Origin: RGIG7450 sp045633565
Lineage (GTDB): Bacteria > Bacillota > Clostridia > RUG12999
Assembly: GCA_045633565.1 (NCBI GenBank)
Contig: JAZQYO010000030.1
Coordinates: 82,205 to 146,204, forward strand
Direction of reading: 5' to 3'
Length of the DNA stretch: 64,000 nt
Part shown: in pieces, positions 33,843 to 43,297 of the stretch
How the letters are laid out: every line of letters starts with the position of its first letter
Numbering within the stretch: the first letter of the stretch is position 1
Position numbers and translations under genes: made by a program
The notes under the pieces: model-generated
Database searches by the model: none
What the model was told of the DNA's origin: nothing
Seen by the model: only the letters and a program-made list of their open reading frames with translations

Positions 33843-33848
33843 GTTAAT

Positions 33849-33920
33849 CTGTATTACGGTGGTCCTCTGTCGGCAGCACATCCTGACCGTTATGAACACT
33901 TAAGATTAAGGAGAGAAAGA
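33849..33920 (+). promoter_or_regulatory. probable L19 mRNA leader
   Basis: A 72-nt leader before rplS contains ACGGTGGTCCTCTGTCGG and, 3' of it, GACCGTTATGAACAC. ACGGT pairs with ACCGT. This recalls the L19 leader RNA of Bacillota, thought to allow autogenous control by L19. Assigned from memory of the motif, not from a covariance search. Confidence 0.5.
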
Positions 33921-33921
33921 C

Positions 33922-34266
33922 ATGACAGAAATCGTAAAAGCTCTTGGTAATGAGCAGATGAAAGCAGAAGTTCCTCAGTTTAACATCGGTGATACTGTTA
34001 AGGTAAGCTGCAAAATCAAAGAAGGCAACCGTGAAAGAATCCAGATGTTCGAAGGAATCGTTATCAGAAAGAAAAACGGCGGTATTTCCGAAACTTTCAC
34101 AGTAAGAAGAATTTCTTACGGTGTTGGTGTTGAAAAAACTTTCCCGCTTCACTCACCTAACGTTGAAAAGGTAGAGGTTGTAAGAAGAGGTAAAGTTCGT
34201 CGTGCTCGTCTTTACTATCTGCGTGACAGAGTGGGTAAAGCAGCAAAAGTTAAGGAAAAACTTTAA
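33922..34266 (+). CDS. rplS: 50S ribosomal protein L19
   Basis: A 114-residue L19, at the 30S-50S interface. Conserved stretches are FNIGDTVKVSCKIKEGNRERIQMFEGIVI, the FTVRRISYGVGVEKTFP block, and the basic C-terminal RRGKVRRARLYYLRDR. Length is typical. AAGGAGAG lies 7 nt before the ATG. Confidence 0.97.
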   Translation: MTEIVKALGNEQMKAEVPQFNIGDTVKVSCKIKEGNRERIQMFEGIVIRKKNGGISETFTVRRISYGVGVEKTFPLHSPNVEKVEVVRRGKVRRARLYYLRDRVGKAAKVKEKL

Positions 34267-34294
34267 TCTGCAAAGCGCGGGCCTGTCCCGTCGG

Positions 34295-34320
34295 AAAAGC
34301 CGCATTTATTGCGGCTTTTT
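34295..34320 (+). terminator. rho-independent terminator of rplS
   Basis: AAAAGCCGCA pairs with TGCGGCTTTT around a 5-nt loop, followed by T residues. Confidence 0.85.
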
Positions 34321-34355
34321 GTATTTTTATAATTATAAAAAAGGAAATGCTTAAT

Positions 34356-34928
34356 ATGGAAAATAATGTTGAAACAAAAGAAAAAAAGAGTCTGGTCAAA
34401 GAAATTTTTGAATGGGTCCAGGCAATTGTGATTGCATTTGTAATCGCTATGTTTTTAAGAACCTACTGTTTCACCATGGTAAGGGTTGACGGTTCATCCA
34501 TGGTTCCTACACTTCATCACCAGGATATGCTTTTTGTCTGGAGAATGGGATATCAGCCCAAGGTTGGTGATATTGTTATTTTCAGACCGGCAATAAATGA
34601 AGACACACCATACGTTAAACGTGTTATTGCAACAGAAGGTCAGTCTGTGAACATTCAGTATAATGACCAGCTCGGATATGCTGAAGTTTTTGTGGACGGC
34701 GAAAAACTTGATGAGAAATACATTAATGAAAAAATAGATTATAGTCGTATGGGTAACGGCGTTTACCCGTGCATAGTACCAAATGACTGCGTTTTTGTGA
34801 TGGGAGATAACCGAAACAACAGTATTGACAGCAGAATGCAAAGCGTTGGCATGGTAAAAGAGGATTCCATTATTGGTAAGGCAATGGTAAGAATATTGCC
34901 GCTGGATGCAATCGGAGGATTGAAATAA
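34356..34928 (+). CDS. lepB: signal peptidase I
   Basis: A 190-residue type I signal peptidase, which cuts Sec and Tat signal peptides outside the membrane. One membrane helix (about 18-38) precedes the catalytic Ser-Lys pair: S48 in GSSM and K88 in YVKRVIA. MGDNRNNSIDSR is near the C-terminus. I chose the ATG at 34356, correctly spaced from AAGGA; the ATG at 34347 is too close. It lies between rplS and rbgA, a common Bacillota order. Confidence 0.95.
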   Translation: MENNVETKEKKSLVKEIFEWVQAIVIAFVIAMFLRTYCFTMVRVDGSSMVPTLHHQDMLFVWRMGYQPKVGDIVIFRPAINEDTPYVKRVIATEGQSVNIQYNDQLGYAEVFVDGEKLDEKYINEKIDYSRMGNGVYPCIVPNDCVFVMGDNRNNSIDSRMQSVGMVKEDSIIGKAMVRILPLDAIGGLK

Positions 34929-34930
34929 CT

Positions 34931-35782
34931 ATGAATTTACAGTGGTTTCCCGGACATATGGCGAAAACCCGCCGGATGATGGCAGACAGTTTAAAGCTCT
35001 GTGACATTGCGGCGGAGCTGCTTGATGCACGAATCCCAATGGCATCAAGAAATCCGGAAATAGATAAAATTCTTGGAAACAAACCGAGAGTTGTAATACT
35101 TAACAAATCGGATATGGCAGACCCTGAGGCAAATAAGGCGTGGATAGAATATTTCAGGGAAAAAGGGATTGCTGCTATTGAGGTGAGCTGTGCTACAGGC
35201 AAAGGTATTAATAAGCTGAGCTCGTACGCAGAGAAAGTCCTCAAAGATAAAATTGAAAGGGATAAAAAAAGGGGAATAAACCGCAGTATTAAAATTATGC
35301 TTTGCGGTATTCCAAACGTTGGAAAATCCTCATTTATCAACAGAGTTGCAGGTAAAGCCGTTACAAAAACGGGCGACAGACCGGGTGTTACAAAAGGAAA
35401 ACAGTGGCTCAGACTTGACAGCGGCGTTGAACTTCTTGATATGCCGGGTATACTCTGGCCCAAATTTGAAAGCGAGGATGTGGCTTTAAAGCTTGCATTT
35501 ACCGGTGCAATCCGTGATGAAATCATGGATGTTGAGGAGCTGGCTTGCATTTTAATAAAATTCCTGCGTGAAAAATATGAAAACAATCTAATTACTCGAT
35601 ACAAGCTTGATAATATTACAGATATGACTGATTACGAAGTATTGATGCAGATTGCCGAAAAAAGAGGATTTCTCTTGAAAAAAGGCGAGTTTGACACTCT
35701 TCGTGCGGCAAATATTCTGCTTGACGAGTTCCGGGACACAAGACTGGGTAATATAACTATGGAAACCCCGGATGAGTTTTAA
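34931..35782 (+). CDS. rbgA: ribosome biogenesis GTPase RbgA (YlqF)
   Basis: A 283-residue circularly permuted GTPase needed for late 50S subunit assembly. The G motifs occur in permuted order: NKSD (G4) near 57, then GIPNVGKSSF (G1) near 124, and DMPG (G3) near 173. The N-terminal MNLQWFPGHMAK is characteristic. It starts 2 nt after lepB and is probably co-transcribed. Confidence 0.95.
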   Translation: MNLQWFPGHMAKTRRMMADSLKLCDIAAELLDARIPMASRNPEIDKILGNKPRVVILNKSDMADPEANKAWIEYFREKGIAAIEVSCATGKGINKLSSYAEKVLKDKIERDKKRGINRSIKIMLCGIPNVGKSSFINRVAGKAVTKTGDRPGVTKGKQWLRLDSGVELLDMPGILWPKFESEDVALKLAFTGAIRDEIMDVEELACILIKFLREKYENNLITRYKLDNITDMTDYEVLMQIAEKRGFLLKKGEFDTLRAANILLDEFRDTRLGNITMETPDEF

Positions 35783-35787
35783 ATGAG

Positions 35788-35819
35788 CGTCCGGTGAAAG
35801 GCCGGACGTGATTTTTTTT
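35788..35819 (+). terminator. rho-independent terminator of lepB-rbgA
   Basis: CGTCCGG (35788-35794) pairs with CCGGACG (35802-35808), followed by eight T. The ribosome site of nth begins right after it. Confidence 0.85.
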
Positions 35820-35828
35820 GGAGGGGTC

Positions 35829-36455
35829 ATGAATAAAAAAGAAAAAGTATTGGAAATACAAAAAATATTTGATATAATATATAAAGATGCAAAATGCTCG
35901 CTTGATTTTGAAAATCCGCTTCAGCTTTTGATTGCGACTCAACTTGCAGCACAATGTACTGATAAGCGTGTAAATCAGGTAACGCCTGCGCTGTTTGAAA
36001 GGTATAAAACAGCAGAGGATTTTGCGACGGCAGATATTTCAGAGCTTGAGGGGTATATTAAATCCACGGGCTTTTTTCGGAACAAAGCGAAAAATATTAT
36101 TAATTGCTGCAAGAAAATCGTGACTGACTTTGATGGGAAGGTCCCCGAAACCATGGAGGAGCTTACATCTTTAGACGGAGTAGGCAGAAAAACGGCAAAT
36201 ATAATTATCGGGGATATTTACGGGAAACCTGCGATTGTGATTGATACCCATGCCAAAAGACTTGCAAACCGAATGGGGCTGACAAAAAATTCTGACCCCA
36301 CAAAAATTGAATTTGACCTTATGAAAATTGTTCCGCCCGAAACCTCGGCAGATTTCTGCCATAAGCTGGTCTATCACGGAAGGGCGGTATGCAAAGCAAT
36401 AAAACCCAGATGCGACATTTGCGAAATTGCACATATATGCAGTAAAAAAATATAG
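35829..36455 (+). CDS. nth: endonuclease III
   Basis: A 208-residue bifunctional DNA glycosylase/AP lyase for oxidised pyrimidines. The helix-hairpin-helix LDGVGRKTA carries the catalytic lysine (about 120) and VIDTHAKR the catalytic aspartate (about 138). A [4Fe-4S] site C-x6-C-x2-C-x5-C lies at the C-terminus. The ATG at 35829 follows GGAGGGG. It heads a DNA-repair run with uvrB and uvrA. Confidence 0.95.
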   Translation: MNKKEKVLEIQKIFDIIYKDAKCSLDFENPLQLLIATQLAAQCTDKRVNQVTPALFERYKTAEDFATADISELEGYIKSTGFFRNKAKNIINCCKKIVTDFDGKVPETMEELTSLDGVGRKTANIIIGDIYGKPAIVIDTHAKRLANRMGLTKNSDPTKIEFDLMKIVPPETSADFCHKLVYHGRAVCKAIKPRCDICEIAHICSKKI

Positions 36456-36466
36456 GAGGATATGCG

Positions 36467-38422
36467 GTGGATAAGTTTGAACTTGTTTCTTCATTTGAGC
36501 CAATGGGCGACCAGCCTGAGGCAATAGATGCCTTAGTTAAATCTATTCAGGCGGGAAACCCGGGACAGACTTTGCTCGGCGTTACAGGCTCGGGTAAAAC
36601 TTTCACAATGGCAAATGTTATAGCAAAACTTAACCGCCCTACTCTTGTGCTTGCACATAACAAAACTCTCGCAGCTCAGCTGGCAAATGAGTTTAAGGAA
36701 TTTTTTCCCAATAATGCAGTGGAATTTTTTGTTTCATATTACGACTATTATCAGCCGGAAGCATATATTGCCGGTACTGATACCTATATTGAAAAAGACT
36801 CTGCTATAAACGATGAAATTGACAAGCTTCGTCACTCGGCGACTGCGGCACTTTTTGAGCGCAGGGATGTTATAATTGTGTCTTCTGTCAGCTGCATATA
36901 CAGCCTTGGTGACCCGCTTGATTATGAAAATTTAATGATATCTCTCCGTCCCGGTATGGAAATGAGCAGGGATGAGCTTATAAAACGGCTTGTGAATATT
37001 CAGTACGAACGCAACGATATTGATTTTTCCCGTGGCAGATTCCGTGTGCGGGGCGACGTTGTGGAAATTCATCCTGCGGGTGGTGAATCACCGGTAAGAA
37101 TTGAATTTTTCGGAGATGAGATAGACAGGATTTCCGAGGTGGACTATGTAACGGGCAGCGTAACGGGTATCCGTCAGCACATTGCAATTTTTCCGGCGTC
37201 ACATTATGTTACGACAAAGGATAAAATGGAGGCTGCTCTTAAAACCATTGAAGAAGAAATGGTGGAGAGGTGCAAATATTTTGAAGACCACGGCAAACTG
37301 CTTGAAAAACAAAGACTTGAGCAGCGAACCAATTATGATATGGAAATGATTAGGGAAATAGGTTTCTGCAGCGGTATTGAAAACTATTCAAGGGTACTTT
37401 CGGGTAGAAAACCGGGCAGTGTACCCTACACTCTGCTTGATTATTTCCCTGACGATTTTCTCATTATGATAGACGAATCCCACGTAACATTGCCCCAGGT
37501 AAGGGCAATGTACAATGGCGACAGGGCAAGAAAAGAGTCGCTTGTGGAATACGGATTCAGACTGCCTTCGGCGTTTGATAACCGTCCGCTTAACTTTAAA
37601 GAATTTGAAGAAAAAATTGGTCAGGCGGTGTTTGTATCTGCGACTCCGGCAGAATATGAAAGAGAACATTCTGCCATCACGGCAGAGCAGGTTATCCGTC
37701 CAACAGGTCTGCCCGACCCTGTAATTACGGTGAAGACTACAGAGGGACAGATTGATGACCTTTTATATGAAATAAATCTTCGTGTAGAGAAAAATCAGCG
37801 CGTGTTTGTAACAACACTCACCAAAAAAATGGCGGAAGCGCTGACTGATTATCTGGCATCAAATGGTGTGAAGGTAAGGTATCTCCATTCGGAAATAGAT
37901 ACTATGGAAAGAATGGAAATTATCCGTGATTTGCGCCTTGGCAAGTTTGATGTTCTGGTGGGAATAAACCTTTTAAGAGAAGGACTTGACATCCCTGAGG
38001 TGTCACTTGTTGCAATCTTAGATGCGGACAAAGAGGGGTTCCTGAGAAGTGAAACCTCGCTCATTCAGACCATTGGTCGTGCAGCGAGAAATGCAGACGG
38101 ACAGGTTATAATGTATGCTGATGAAATGACGGGTGCGATGAAGCGGGCAATAGCCGAAACAGAGCGCCGCCGCAAAATTCAGACCGAATATAACGAGAAA
38201 CACGGCATTGTGCCAAAGACTGTAATAAAAGCAGTACATGATGTAATTGAGGCAACTGCCAAAGTGCCAAAGAGCAGTAAAAAACAGAGTAAAAAGGATG
38301 TTGAAAAGCTGGTGGCTCAGCTTACAAAGGATATGAAAAAAGCAGCAGCAATGCTCGATTTTGAGCTTGCGGCAACGCTTCGAGATAAGATAAAGGAACT
38401 GAAAGATAATGGCTCAAAATAA
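36467..38422 (+). CDS. uvrB: excinuclease ABC subunit B
   Basis: A 651-residue helicase-like damage-verification subunit of nucleotide excision repair. The Walker A motif GVTGSGKTF is near 38-46, the beta-hairpin region YYDYYQPEAY near 91-100, and the DESHVTLPQ motif near 337. The UvrC-binding UVR motif is at about 615-650. The start is GTG, 8 nt after AGGAGG. It overlaps uvrA by 14 nt. Confidence 0.97.
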   Translation: MDKFELVSSFEPMGDQPEAIDALVKSIQAGNPGQTLLGVTGSGKTFTMANVIAKLNRPTLVLAHNKTLAAQLANEFKEFFPNNAVEFFVSYYDYYQPEAYIAGTDTYIEKDSAINDEIDKLRHSATAALFERRDVIIVSSVSCIYSLGDPLDYENLMISLRPGMEMSRDELIKRLVNIQYERNDIDFSRGRFRVRGDVVEIHPAGGESPVRIEFFGDEIDRISEVDYVTGSVTGIRQHIAIFPASHYVTTKDKMEAALKTIEEEMVERCKYFEDHGKLLEKQRLEQRTNYDMEMIREIGFCSGIENYSRVLSGRKPGSVPYTLLDYFPDDFLIMIDESHVTLPQVRAMYNGDRARKESLVEYGFRLPSAFDNRPLNFKEFEEKIGQAVFVSATPAEYEREHSAITAEQVIRPTGLPDPVITVKTTEGQIDDLLYEINLRVEKNQRVFVTTLTKKMAEALTDYLASNGVKVRYLHSEIDTMERMEIIRDLRLGKFDVLVGINLLREGLDIPEVSLVAILDADKEGFLRSETSLIQTIGRAARNADGQVIMYADEMTGAMKRAIAETERRRKIQTEYNEKHGIVPKTVIKAVHDVIEATAKVPKSSKKQSKKDVEKLVAQLTKDMKKAAAMLDFELAATLRDKIKELKDNGSK

Positions 38423-41234
38423 AATTGTGATTAAGGGTGCAAGAGAGAATAATCTTAAAAACATAGATATTGAACTGCCCCGCGATAAATTTATTGTGCT
38501 GACAGGGCTTTCCGGTTCGGGGAAATCCTCGCTTGCATTTGATACCATTTATGCTGAGGGACAGAGAAGATATGTGGAATCGTTGTCCTCCTATGCACGT
38601 CAGTTTTTGGGGCAGATGGATAAGCCGGATGTGGACTACATTGAAGGGCTTTCCCCCGCCATATCAATTGACCAGAAAACAACAAGCAAAAACCCCCGTT
38701 CAACAGTCGGTACAATTACTGAAATTTACGACTATTTCAGACTTTTATATGCCCGTGTAGGCGTGCCTCACTGCCCAAAATGCGGCAAAGAGGTTACACA
38801 GCAGACCATTGACCAGATTACAGACAGGGTTTTAAAACTGGGCGATGGAACAAAGATTATGATTATGGCGCCTGTTATAAGAGGTAAAAAAGGCGAACAT
38901 AAAAAAATCCTTGAAGATGCTAAAAAGAGTGGGTTTGTACGGGTACGTGCTGACGGAAACATGTATGAGCTTGAAGAAGAAATTAATCTTGACAAAAATA
39001 AAAAACATACAATTGAAATTGTTGTGGACAGAATTATTGTGCGTGAAAGCTCAAAAAGCCGTATTACAGAATCGCTTGAAACTGCGCTTAAAATGGCAGG
39101 CGGACTTGTGACTGTTTCGGTGATAGACGGGGAGGATTACACTTTCAGCCAGAACTATGCCTGCCACGATTGTGAAATTACGCTTGAAGAACTGACGCCA
39201 AGAATGTTTTCTTTCAACAATCCTTTTGGTGCATGTCCCGATTGCACAGGACTTGGTTTTGTTATGCAGATTTCCCCCGATATGGTGCTGGACAGGGAAC
39301 TTTCCATTATGGAAGGCGCCGTAAAGGCGTCCGGTTGGGGAACAATCGCAGACAAAAGCAGTTTTTCATATATGTATTTTTCATCTCTTTCAAAAAAATA
39401 CAATTTCAGGCTTGATGTGCCGGTGAAAGAGCTTCCTCAGGAAGTGATTGATATTATTCTTTACGGCACAGGTAGCGAAAAGCTTAAACTGGAATATTCC
39501 CGTGATTATGGCGATACAGTTTATTATAATAATTTTGAAGGTATTATTACCAATCTTGAACGAAGATACGGCAGCACTCAGTCAGAATGGGTGAAAAAAG
39601 AAATCGAAGCTTATATGACCACTAAAAAATGTAAAACCTGCGGTGGCGCCAGACTTAAAAATGAGGTGCTTGCCGTAACGGTGGGTGGACTTAATATTAA
39701 GCAGCTTTGCGACCTTCCGGTTGATGAAACGGTAGAGTTTTTTAAAAATCTTAAGCTGTCCGACAGGGATAATGCCATTGCAAAGCAGATATTAAAGGAA
39801 ATTAACGCAAGGCTTTCATTTCTCACTAATGTGGGACTTGGCTATCTTACCCTGTCCCGTGCGTCGGCGACGCTTTCGGGAGGGGAAGCGCAGAGAATAA
39901 GACTTGCAACACAGATTGGCTCGGGACTTACAGGGGTGCTTTATATTTTAGACGAGCCAAGCATTGGTCTGCATCAGCGTGATAACGACAAGCTCATTGC
40001 GGCGCTGAAAAATCTGCGTGATTTGGGGAATACCCTTATTGTTGTTGAGCATGATGAGGACACCATGCGTCAGTCCGACTGGATTGTCGACATTGGTCCG
40101 GGTGCGGGTGTGCATGGTGGACAGATTATTGCACAGGGAACAGCTGAGGAGATAATGAAAAATGAAAAATCCATCACAGGAGATTATCTCAGCGGCAGAA
40201 AGAAAATTGATGTTCCAAAAGAGAGAAGAAAAGGTAATGGTAAATTTATAACTGTAAAAGGTGCAAGAGAAAATAATCTGAAAAATATTGATGTAAGTTT
40301 TCCTGTTGGCCTGCTGACAGCAGTTACAGGTGTTTCAGGAAGTGGTAAAAGCTCGCTTGTGAACGAAATTCTTCACAAATCACTGGCGGCAAAATTAAAC
40401 CGTGCGAAAACTACTGCGGGCGACCATGACGATATTCTTGGCATAGAGGAACTTGACAAAATTATAGATATTGACCAGTCGCCTATAGGCAGAACACCAC
40501 GCTCAAATCCGGCGACATATACGGGCGTATTCGGTGACATCCGCGAGCTTTTTGCATCAACAACAGATGCGGCTGTAAGAGGTTATGGTCCCGGAAGGTT
40601 CAGTTTTAACGTCCGTGGCGGCAGATGCGAAGCCTGCACAGGTGACGGTATACTGAAAATTGAAATGCATTTTCTTCCTGATGTTTATGTGCCTTGTGAA
40701 GTATGTAAGGGCAAAAGATACAACAGAGAAACACTTGAGGTTAAGTATAAAGGGAAAAATATTTATGAAGTTCTTGACATGACGGTTGAAGAGGGGCTTG
40801 AGTTTTTTAAACATCTGCCCAAAATCAGCCGTAAGCTTCAGACACTTTATGATGTAGGTCTTGGATATATTAAAATTGGTCAAAGTTCTACAACGCTGTC
40901 AGGCGGTGAGGCACAGAGGGTAAAACTCGCAACAGAGCTGTCTAAACGTGCTACCGGACGGACAATATATATTCTGGATGAACCAACCACCGGACTTCAT
41001 GCTGATGACGTAAAAAGGCTCATAGATGTTCTGCAGAGAATTGTTGAGGCAGGTAATACGGTGGTTGTTATTGAACACAATATTGACGTTATAAAAACAG
41101 CTGACTGGATAATTGACCTGGGTCCTGAAGGTGGAAACGGAGGCGGAACGGTTGTTGCTACCGGCACTCCCGAAGAGATTGCGAAAAATGAAAAATCCAG
41201 CACAGGACAGTACCTGAGGAGGGCGCTAAAATGA
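38409..41234 (+). CDS. uvrA: excinuclease ABC subunit A
   Basis: A 941-residue ABC-type ATPase that first recognises damaged DNA. Two ATPase halves each begin KGARENNLKNI (about 10 and 617). Walker A loops GLSGSGKSS and GVSGSGKSS, two LSGGEAQR signatures and zinc-binding CxxC pairs (about 250 and 738) are visible. The internal duplication is clear even at DNA level. It starts inside the end of uvrB, so translation is coupled. Confidence 0.97.
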   Translation: MAQNKIVIKGARENNLKNIDIELPRDKFIVLTGLSGSGKSSLAFDTIYAEGQRRYVESLSSYARQFLGQMDKPDVDYIEGLSPAISIDQKTTSKNPRSTVGTITEIYDYFRLLYARVGVPHCPKCGKEVTQQTIDQITDRVLKLGDGTKIMIMAPVIRGKKGEHKKILEDAKKSGFVRVRADGNMYELEEEINLDKNKKHTIEIVVDRIIVRESSKSRITESLETALKMAGGLVTVSVIDGEDYTFSQNYACHDCEITLEELTPRMFSFNNPFGACPDCTGLGFVMQISPDMVLDRELSIMEGAVKASGWGTIADKSSFSYMYFSSLSKKYNFRLDVPVKELPQEVIDIILYGTGSEKLKLEYSRDYGDTVYYNNFEGIITNLERRYGSTQSEWVKKEIEAYMTTKKCKTCGGARLKNEVLAVTVGGLNIKQLCDLPVDETVEFFKNLKLSDRDNAIAKQILKEINARLSFLTNVGLGYLTLSRASATLSGGEAQRIRLATQIGSGLTGVLYILDEPSIGLHQRDNDKLIAALKNLRDLGNTLIVVEHDEDTMRQSDWIVDIGPGAGVHGGQIIAQGTAEEIMKNEKSITGDYLSGRKKIDVPKERRKGNGKFITVKGARENNLKNIDVSFPVGLLTAVTGVSGSGKSSLVNEILHKSLAAKLNRAKTTAGDHDDILGIEELDKIIDIDQSPIGRTPRSNPATYTGVFGDIRELFASTTDAAVRGYGPGRFSFNVRGGRCEACTGDGILKIEMHFLPDVYVPCEVCKGKRYNRETLEVKYKGKNIYEVLDMTVEEGLEFFKHLPKISRKLQTLYDVGLGYIKIGQSSTTLSGGEAQRVKLATELSKRATGRTIYILDEPTTGLHADDVKRLIDVLQRIVEAGNTVVVIEHNIDVIKTADWIIDLGPEGGNGGGTVVATGTPEEIAKNEKSSTGQYLRRALK

Positions 41235-42229
41235 GTAAAATTGCAGTAGTAGGTTCAGGTGGTTGGGGTACGGCTCTTGCCATACTCCTTGCCGATAAGG
41301 GTTATGAAGTAAAACTCTGGTCCTATTTTAAGGAGGAATCAGAGGAACTTAAAAAGACAAGGGAAAACAAATTTCTGCCGGGAGTTACACTTCCGGGCAA
41401 CATAGAATGTTCTCATGACCTTGAATATGTTATGTCCGGCTCAAGATACATTGTCAGTGCGGCTCCTTCCAAAGGTGCGGTATCATCTGCAGAAAAAATG
41501 GCAGAATTTTTTGACAGTGAAAAACAGGTGATTATAAGCGTAACAAAAGGTCTTGAAGAAAACAGTTTCAAAAGAATTTCTGAGGTTTTAAAAAGCAAAA
41601 TGCCGGAAGCAAAGGTTGTTGTTTTGTCCGGTCCTTCGCATGCCGAAGAGGTTGCGAGGAAAAAGGCTACAAGCGTTGTTGTGGCCTGTGAGGATATATC
41701 GGTTGCAAAAGAAGTACAGGAGCTTTTTATGTGCCCATATTTCAGAGTATACGCAACAGATGATGTTGCCGGAGTGGAATATGGCGGCTCGCTTAAAAAC
41801 GTTATTGCACTTTGTGCAGGAGTACTTGACGGCATGGGACTTGGCGACAATGCAAGGGCTGCACTTGCAACCAGGGGAATGGCGGAAATTTCAAGACTTG
41901 GTACGGCACTTGGTGCACAACCGGAAACATTTTTCGGGCTTTCGGGAATAGGCGACCTTATAGTTACATGTACCAGCAGCCATTCCAGAAATCACCGAGC
42001 AGGTGAACTTATAGGCAAAGGAATGACTCCACAGCAGGCAACGGAAGAAGTTAAAATGGTGGTTGAGGGAATTCCGGCAGCTATTGCGGGTCATAACCTT
42101 GCAAAAAAAGTCGGAGTTGAAGTACCTATTATCTCTGCGGCTTACCATGTGATAAAAGACGGTGCCGACGTTAAACAAACCGTTGAAAAACTTATGACAA
42201 GACCGGGAAAACAGGAGAACGAGGGATAA
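41231..42229 (+). CDS. gpsA: glycerol-3-phosphate dehydrogenase [NAD(P)+]
   Basis: A 332-residue enzyme that reduces dihydroxyacetone phosphate to sn-glycerol 3-phosphate for phospholipid synthesis. GSGGWGTALA near 8-17 is the nucleotide site, SVTKGLE is near 101, and the substrate region GVEYGGSLKNVIAL is near 183-196 with the active lysine. ATGA overlap with uvrA and TAATG overlap with the next gene place it in the same operon, as an apparently unrelated passenger. Confidence 0.95.
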   Translation: MSKIAVVGSGGWGTALAILLADKGYEVKLWSYFKEESEELKKTRENKFLPGVTLPGNIECSHDLEYVMSGSRYIVSAAPSKGAVSSAEKMAEFFDSEKQVIISVTKGLEENSFKRISEVLKSKMPEAKVVVLSGPSHAEEVARKKATSVVVACEDISVAKEVQELFMCPYFRVYATDDVAGVEYGGSLKNVIALCAGVLDGMGLGDNARAALATRGMAEISRLGTALGAQPETFFGLSGIGDLIVTCTSSHSRNHRAGELIGKGMTPQQATEEVKMVVEGIPAAIAGHNLAKKVGVEVPIISAAYHVIKDGADVKQTVEKLMTRPGKQENEG

Positions 42230-43290
42230 TGAGATATTTTGATAAATTTGTATCAAACACACTTGCAGGCAGTTCAAATCAGTCCTTTTTTTACTCTGAT
42301 GAAGAGGTAACAGTTGGCAGAGTTTTTTATAAAATGTTTGCCGGCGGAGAGTTTAATTATTCTTTTCTGTTTAGCAATACAATTGACAGCACTTTTTCGG
42401 ATGGAACACACAGTCACAGAAATCTCGTTTGTGATGAGTGGGAAATTATTTCTGCTTCCGTTTGCGTTACTAAAAATGCGGACGTGGAAACCTGTGGAGA
42501 GTTTAAGGAAATTACTTTTGACGGGAAAAAATCAAAGACGGTTATGCCGGGCGAATTTTTCTGCACAGACGAAACTTTGATTTCTGCAGAGAAAAATGAT
42601 TTCCTTTGTCTGGAGATTGCTTTTAAAGGAAAAATGATTCCATATCATGAAGAAATCAATGTTTTCACATACGTAAAAAATGAAAATAATTGGGAGAAAA
42701 ATGTCAAAATGCCTGTTCCGTCCATGGTGGGTTGTGACAGGAAACCAAAGCTGAAAATAGGTTTTCTGGGCGATTCCATTACTCAGGGTGTAGGAACGGA
42801 ATTAAACTCCTATGACCACTGGAATGCAAGACTTGCGGACATGCTTGGCACAGACTATTCATACTGGAATCTCGGTATAGGATTTGCCCGCGCAAATGAT
42901 GCAGCAACTGACGGGGCATGGTTGTTTAAAGCAAAAAATACGGATGCCGTGGCAGTTTGTTTTGGCGTAAACGACATTCTTCACAGCCATACTGCAGAGC
43001 AGATTAAGAAAGATTTAAAAACCATTGTGGATGGGCTTCATGCTGCCGGATGCAGAGTACTCGTGCAAACAGTACCGCCTTTTGATATGAATGAGGAAGA
43101 AGAAAAAATCAGGATGGAAGTAAGCCGCTTTATTTTAAATAAGCTTAGTGCAGATGCGGTTTTTGATAATAACCCGGTTCTTGCAGACGGAAACAGAAGT
43201 ATATATGGCGGACATCCGGACGCAGAAGGCTGCAAAAAATGGGCCGAGGCGCTTTGTCCAGTGATGAAAGATTTTCTTTTAGGAAAGTGA
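42229..43290 (+). CDS. two-domain SGNH/GDSL hydrolase
   Basis: A 353-residue protein. Residues about 1-165 form a beta-rich N-terminal domain. Residues 175-353 form a GDSL esterase domain with catalytic Ser in GFLGDSITQG (about 179-188), the block III GVND, and the Asp-x-x-His triad part in GGHPDAEG near the end. The same arrangement occurs in carbohydrate or acyl esterases of gut clostridia. There is no signal peptide, so it should act in the cytoplasm, on acylated sugars or lipids (inference). It starts on the gpsA stop. Confidence 0.8.
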   Translation: MRYFDKFVSNTLAGSSNQSFFYSDEEVTVGRVFYKMFAGGEFNYSFLFSNTIDSTFSDGTHSHRNLVCDEWEIISASVCVTKNADVETCGEFKEITFDGKKSKTVMPGEFFCTDETLISAEKNDFLCLEIAFKGKMIPYHEEINVFTYVKNENNWEKNVKMPVPSMVGCDRKPKLKIGFLGDSITQGVGTELNSYDHWNARLADMLGTDYSYWNLGIGFARANDAATDGAWLFKAKNTDAVAVCFGVNDILHSHTAEQIKKDLKTIVDGLHAAGCRVLVQTVPPFDMNEEEEKIRMEVSRFILNKLSADAVFDNNPVLADGNRSIYGGHPDAEGCKKWAEALCPVMKDFLLGK

Positions 43291-43297
43291 TTTACTT

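Noticed and set aside
38439..40300. Similar DNA segments at about 38439 and 40259 as a repeat element
   Set aside because: They are the two homologous ATPase halves within uvrA.
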